Assembly: GCA_025934475.1 (NCBI GenBank)
Contig: JAICXZ010000082.1
Span: 1-8,729, forward strand
Origin: Mucilaginibacter sp.
GTDB taxonomy: Bacteria > Bacteroidota > Bacteroidia > Sphingobacteriales > Sphingobacteriaceae
Reading direction: 5' to 3'
Length of the DNA: 8,729 nucleotides
Shown here: in pieces, positions 5,985 to 8,729 of the stretch
How the letters are laid out: every line of letters begins with the position of its first letter
How positions within the stretch are numbered: the stretch's first letter is position 1
Made by a program: the position numbers and the translations under genes
The notes under the pieces: generated by a model
Databases searched by the model: none
The model's input: only the letters and a program-made list of their open reading frames with translations
What the model was told of the DNA's origin: nothing

Positions 5985-6147
5985 ATGTCATACGATAAGC
6001 ACAGTGGTGGGCGAGAGGAGCATGGCGCGAAGAGAACTTTCTCTTGAGCGGGTTGTGTTTTGACCGAGCGAGTGAAAAAATCTTTTCGAAGCACTTGGTC
6101 AGCTTGCATTATTCGAAAAGATTCCTCTCTATCGTTCGGAATGACAT
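5985..6147. repeat. 163-bp palindromic intergenic repeat (MITE/REP-like)
   Basis: The element is bounded by perfect 7-bp inverted ends, ATGTCAT (5985-5991) and ATGACAT (6141-6147). Inside are a 6-bp hairpin AAGAGA-ACTT-TCTCTT (6030-6045), TGACC/GGTCA arms (6061-6065, 6097-6101), and a perfect 12-bp stem AATCTTTTCGAA (6079-6090) with TTCGAAAAGATT (6112-6123) around a 21-base loop. It resembles the GTCATTCCGAACGA..GAATCTTTTCGAA-type dispersed intergenic repeats that I recall from many Bacteroidota genomes. It has no coding capacity of note and no transposase. It may terminate xth transcription, although there is no T-run. Confidence 0.65.
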
Positions 6148-6213
6148 AGTTTATTATTTGTTGTAACAATCCCTCGTCCCCTGCATCTAAACCCAAGCTA
6201 AATCCGTCTTCTT

Positions 6214-7314
6214 ATGAACTGGAACCCTTTCAAACGTAAGCCCAAAGCCGAAAAAAAGAAGAAAACCAAACTGCGCGAGTGGGTCGATGCCATCATTTTT
6301 GCAGTGGTTGCTGCTACTATTATTCGTGGGTTATTGTTCTCTGCGTATGCAATTCCGTCGGGTTCGATGGAGGGCACTCAATTGATTGGCGATTATCTTT
6401 TTGTGAGTAAGATCAGTTATGGTCCGCGCATAGCCAATACGCCGCTTTCAATCCCATTTACTGAACCAAGAGTGATGGGGATGAAAACCTATACAGATTT
6501 GATCCAGTTGCCTTACTGGCGCCTACCCGGCTTTACCCATGTTAAAAAAGGCGACATCGTTGTGTTTAATAAACCTGAGGAGGCCGATTTAGAACACAGC
6601 ATTCCTGTTGACGAGCGCACTGCGCTGATCAAACGCTGTCAGGCTACACCGGGTGATAAGCTCACCATAGTAAACGGCCAGGTTTATATCAATGGCAAAA
6701 TAGCTGCTAATGCGCCAAAGCAACAAACATCCTACCTGGTTACTACCAATGGCACAGATATCAATCCGCAGGTATTGACCGACGATGATATCGAGGTTCG
6801 CGGCCAGGTGCAGCCAAATGTTTATGAGATGATCATTCCGGCAGCACGCGTTGCCGAAATCAAACGTTTTTCGAACGTGAAAAGTGTTGTTCCGGTAATC
6901 CAGCCGGTTGGCGAGCGCGATTCGCTGGTTTTCCCGCGTAGTCCGCTGTTTAAATGGAATGAGGATAATTATGGTCCGCTGGTGATGCCTTCGCGTGGCT
7001 ATACCATTCCCCTCAATGATTCGACCATGGCGTTGTATCGCCGCGCCATCGAACTATACGAGAATAATAAAGTAGAAGTAAAAGGCAAAGATGTTTACCT
7101 CAACGGTAAAAAGGCGGATACTTACACTTTCAAAATGAACTATTACTGGATGATGGGCGATAATCGCCATAATTCCTGGGATTCGCGTTTTTGGGGTTAT
7201 GTGCCCGAAGATCATATCGTAGGCAAAGCTATTTTAACCTTTTTCAGTACCGATTCAACCAAGAGTTTCTTCGACAAGATTCGCTGGAACAGGATATTGA
7301 GACCGATAGATTAA
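6214..7314 (+). CDS. lepB: Signal peptidase I
   Basis: 366 residues. It is an inner-membrane serine protease (S26A) that removes signal peptides from exported proteins. The N-terminus is strongly basic (KRKPKAEKKKKTK), followed by one membrane helix (about 24-45). Box B is IPSGSMEGTQLIGD with nucleophile S51. Box D is LIKRCQATPGDKL with general base K140. Box E is GDNRHNSWDSRFWGYV (315-330). The protein has a long insertion between box D and box E (about 155-305), as is common in Bacteroidota signal peptidases. The active-site set is complete, so it should be functional. ATG 6214 gives the expected short cytoplasmic segment. There is no Shine-Dalgarno sequence and I find no convincing -7 box in the 66 bases between the upstream repeat and the start. 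Confidence 0.96.
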   Translation: MNWNPFKRKPKAEKKKKTKLREWVDAIIFAVVAATIIRGLLFSAYAIPSGSMEGTQLIGDYLFVSKISYGPRIANTPLSIPFTEPRVMGMKTYTDLIQLPYWRLPGFTHVKKGDIVVFNKPEEADLEHSIPVDERTALIKRCQATPGDKLTIVNGQVYINGKIAANAPKQQTSYLVTTNGTDINPQVLTDDDIEVRGQVQPNVYEMIIPAARVAEIKRFSNVKSVVPVIQPVGERDSLVFPRSPLFKWNEDNYGPLVMPSRGYTIPLNDSTMALYRRAIELYENNKVEVKGKDVYLNGKKADTYTFKMNYYWMMGDNRHNSWDSRFWGYVPEDHIVGKAILTFFSTDSTKSFFDKIRWNRILRPID

Positions 7315-7319
7315 CAATC

Positions 7320-7381
7320 CTGTGCTCTCTGCGGTGGTTTAACCACAGAGGGCACGGAGGTTTTCACCGAGTTCACAGAGG
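7320..7381. repeat. CACnGAG repeat cluster with hairpin between convergent genes
   Basis: Four copies of CACnGAG lie at 7344-7350, 7353-7359, 7365-7371 and 7374-7380. GTGCTCTCTG (7322-7331) pairs with CAGAGGGCAC (7346-7355), nine Watson-Crick pairs and one wobble, with an inner TGGT/ACCA stem. It fills almost the whole 67-base gap between the lepB stop and the DUF1059 stop, so it may act as a bidirectional terminator, though there is no T-run. Similar CACAGAGG-type sequences are common intergenic repeats in this phylum (recall). Confidence 0.6.
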
Positions 7382-7555
7382 CTATTTTTCTTCTTTGATT
7401 AACCCCTTGATTTGTTCGGCCAGTTCGGGGGTAACCGATACGCCGTGAACGGTTTTAGCATGTTCGGCAGCCTGGGCCAATATTTCTTCAACGGTTTCGG
7501 CTTGTACCACGGCTTTGCAATCGAACCCGGCATCTGAGCAATGTAATGTTTTCAT
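7382..7555 (-). CDS. DUF1059 family small protein, 57 residues
   Basis: The ORF runs from ATG (7555-7553) to TAG (7384-7382). The sequence opens MKTLHCSDAGFDCKAVVQAE and continues with EEILAQAAEHAKTVHGVS, then TPELAEQIKGLI. This is the whole DUF1059 pattern: N-terminal Lys plus two cysteines (C6, C13) in a C-x-D-x-G-x-D-C block, then an AAEHAxxVHG helix and a TPEL segment. Members are small soluble proteins of unknown function; paired cysteines and conserved His suggest a metal or redox role, which is inference. It is convergent with lepB. It has its own promoter, with a perfect -7 box and a palindrome upstream. Its neighbour on the same strand is a Crp/Fnr regulator, a plausible controller. 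Confidence 0.88.
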   Translation of the reverse strand: MKTLHCSDAGFDCKAVVQAETVEEILAQAAEHAKTVHGVSVTPELAEQIKGLIKEEK

Positions 7556-7588
7556 GATCTTTGTTTTAGTTTTAAATATTTGCTAAAC

Positions 7589-7616
7589 CAAAGCTACATC
7601 GACACTTAGCCTCAAA
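7589..7616 (-). promoter_or_regulatory. Promoter of the DUF1059 gene
   Basis: On the minus strand TAGCTTTG (7596-7589) matches TAnnTTTG exactly, and TTTG (7616-7613) lies 16 bases upstream as the -33 element. Transcription should begin near 7583-7585, giving a leader of about 28-30 bases. Confidence 0.6.
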
Positions 7617-7619
7617 ACG

Positions 7620-7633
7620 GTATCAAAAGATAC
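7620..7633. promoter_or_regulatory. Candidate Crp/Fnr-type operator (GTATC-AAAA-GATAC)
   Basis: A perfect 14-bp palindrome with 5-bp arms and a 4-bp spacer, the same geometry as Fnr sites (TTGAT-n4-ATCAA). Its centre (7626.5) lies about 42-43 bases upstream of the predicted DUF1059 start of transcription, the classic class II activator position. The Crp/Fnr regulator gene ends 26 bases away. Confidence 0.4.
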
Positions 7634-7659
7634 ATAAGCAAAAATATTTTTTTGAAGGG

Positions 7660-8289
7660 TTACAGCAGCTCAATCCGGCCTCGAAAGAGCCTGATCTTTT
7701 TCTGCTTTTCATAGTCTTTCAAAATGCGCGAGACCACTACGCGGGTAGTACCCAGTTCAGAGGCTAGCTGCTGATGTGATAGGTCGATGATTTTAGAATT
7801 ACCCTCAAGGCTTTTATTCTTGAGATATTCCCATACGCGAACATCGATATGTTCAAATACTACACCCTGGAACGAGCTGATCAGCTCATCATATCTCGTC
7901 CTGAACATTTGCATCACGTACTGGTTCCAGGAAGGGAATCTCAACTGCCACTCGGTAATTTTCTCGGCCGGGAAAATCAGTACGTCGGTTGGCTCGGTTA
8001 CCACGCCGTGCGAGGTGCTCTTATTGTTGAAATATGCTGCCGCCAGCGACATGGTGCATGTCTCCTCGGCCTTCACATAATACAGCAGTATCTCGCGATC
8101 TTCTTTCTGCTGGTAAACCCGTATCGCGCCTTTCAATACGATAGGTAAAAACCGCACATATTGCCCATCACGTACAATTACATCGCCTTTATTAAAGGAA
8201 TGTATCTGCCCGTGAGCTAGTAATTCGTCCTTTAGTTCGGGTTCTTTGAAAAAAGCGAGCTTTCTGAGTAATTCGGTTCGGGCTTCCAT
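7660..8289 (-). CDS. Crp/Fnr family transcriptional regulator
   Basis: 209 residues from ATG 8289. An N-terminal cyclic-nucleotide-binding-type beta-barrel (about 15-110; FNKGDVIVRDGQYVRFLPIVLKGAIRVY) leads through a dimerisation helix (about 112-140) to a C-terminal winged helix-turn-helix, with the recognition region DLSHQQLASELGTTRVVVSRILKDYE (169-194). The phosphate-binding cassette lacks the E..RSA pattern needed for cAMP, and there is only one cysteine (C78), so it is neither a typical cAMP-Crp nor an iron-sulphur Fnr. The ligand is unknown. The frame extends 13 codons to a TTG at 8328, but that codon sits in the T-run of the upstream efp terminator, so I prefer the ATG. A TTTG within that T-run (8329-8326) is followed 17 bases on by TA, too weak to call a promoter. 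A possible target site lies just downstream (7620-7633). Confidence 0.92.
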   Translation of the reverse strand: MEARTELLRKLAFFKEPELKDELLAHGQIHSFNKGDVIVRDGQYVRFLPIVLKGAIRVYQQKEDREILLYYVKAEETCTMSLAAAYFNNKSTSHGVVTEPTDVLIFPAEKITEWQLRFPSWNQYVMQMFRTRYDELISSFQGVVFEHIDVRVWEYLKNKSLEGNSKIIDLSHQQLASELGTTRVVVSRILKDYEKQKKIRLFRGRIELL

Positions 8290-8325
8290 GGTTTTTAACG
8301 GCTTGATAACCAGTAGCCAAGTTAA

Positions 8326-8353
8326 CAAAAAAAGGCCTCCTTACGGAAGCCTT
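8326..8353 (-). terminator. Rho-independent terminator of efp
   Basis: On the minus strand AAGGCTTCC (8353-8345) pairs with GGAGGCCTT (8340-8332) across all nine positions, with one G-U pair. It closes a GUAA (GNRA-type) tetraloop, and a run of seven T follows (8333-8327). It lies 28 bases after the efp stop codon and insulates the Crp/Fnr gene from efp read-through. Confidence 0.9.
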
Positions 8354-8381
8354 CCTTATATTTTTTGTGTTGTTTAATCCA

Positions 8382-8729
8382 TTACGATTTAACACGCTCA
8401 ACATAGGCGCCTGTTGCCGTATCCACGCGCACCTTATCGCCTAAATTGATAAATAACGGAACTTTGATCTCCGCACCGGTTTCAACCGTTGCATTCTTCA
8501 GCGCGTTGGTTGATGTATTACCCGCAACGGCAGGTTCGGTATAAGTAATTTCCAATTCAGCTGAAGCCGGGGCTTTAGCCGTGAGTGGCTCGCCGCTTTC
8601 AAAAGCAACAATCACATTCACACCCTCCTTCAAAAACTTAACAGCATTACCAAAAAGGAATTTTGGCACATTGAATTGCTCATAGGTAGTATTATCCATT
8701 ACTACCAGGTCGTTGCCGTCCTCGTACAG
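8382..8729 (-). CDS. efp: Elongation factor P, partial (N-terminal domain off the window)
   Basis: 115 residues from the window edge to TAA (8384-8382), reading LYEDGNDLVVMDNTTYEQF and on to the C-terminus. It covers OB domains II and III: NVPKFLFGNAVKFLKEG, the PLTAKAPASAELEITYTEP link, then PLFINLGDKVRVDTATGAYVERV, the family's characteristic C-terminal block. EF-P binds between the P and E sites of the ribosome and rescues stalling at polyproline. The N-terminal KOW-like domain, with the conserved loop lysine that is modified in many species, lies beyond 8729. The Met at 8699 is internal, not the start, because the coding pattern continues in frame upstream of it. A strong terminator follows. 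Confidence 0.96.
   Translation of the reverse strand: MYEDGNDLVVMDNTTYEQFNVPKFLFGNAVKFLKEGVNVIVAFESGEPLTAKAPASAELEITYTEPAVAGNTSTNALKNATVETGAEIKVPLFINLGDKVRVDTATGAYVERVKS

Noticed and set aside
5831..6196. 121-residue minus-strand ORF across the xth 3' end and the palindromic repeat
   Set aside because: Half is antisense to xth and half is repeat DNA. No promoter or family pattern is visible.
7191..7448. 85-residue plus-strand ORF overlapping the lepB end
   Set aside because: It runs out of frame through lepB, then through the CACnGAG repeat and antisense through the DUF1059 gene. The DUF1059 gene is clearly real.
7639..7646. Second perfect TAnnTTTG match (TATTTTTG, minus strand) as a promoter
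   Set aside because: There is no -33 TTG at the right distance, it lies in an A/T run, and the box at 7589-7596 has both elements.

Overview
The window looks like chromosomal DNA from a Bacteroidota bacterium, most likely Sphingobacteriaceae (Mucilaginibacter/Pedobacter-like). The reasons are the TonB-dependent receptor with an N-terminal carboxypeptidase-regulatory-like domain, several close matches to the Bacteroidota -7 promoter box TAnnTTTG, almost no Shine-Dalgarno sequences in front of the genes, and a mid-40s to 50% G+C typical of that family. Genus-level placement is inference; no search was run.

Layout, left to right. (1) Minus strand, 1-358: the N-terminal part of a small membrane protein that runs off the edge. 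(2) 359-579: a non-coding gap with a foldable, rod-like RNA candidate (449-572) and an AT-rich terminator-like hairpin (402-439). (3) Minus strand, 3486 to 580: a GTG-started small His/Cys-rich membrane-anchored protein followed by an 842-residue TonB-dependent outer-membrane receptor, probably a metal-acquisition pair. (4) Divergent plus strand from 3620: a conserved 112-residue hypothetical that looks leaderless, a periplasmic cyclophilin-type prolyl isomerase, an AT-rich orphan ORF, and exodeoxyribonuclease III. (5) After a 163-bp palindromic repeat, signal peptidase I (lepB), plus strand. (6) Minus strand, right side: elongation factor P (efp, cut by the window edge) with a strong terminator, a Crp/Fnr-family regulator, and a 57-residue DUF1059-type protein.

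Most genes are housekeeping: protein export (lepB), periplasmic folding (PPIase), DNA repair (xth) and translation (efp). The adaptive parts are the putative metal uptake pair and the Crp/Fnr regulator next to the DUF1059 gene. The DUF1059 promoter carries a 5-4-5 palindrome at the position expected of a Crp/Fnr activator.

The most unusual material is between the genes. There are four different short-repeat architectures: convergent 8-bp GTTGnAAn arrays, TTCCGCA heptads, a 163-bp ATGTCAT-ended palindromic element, and a CACnGAG repeat. Two of them sit directly against start codons. There is also one candidate structured RNA with competing helices. I found no CRISPR array, phage module, transposase, rRNA or tRNA.
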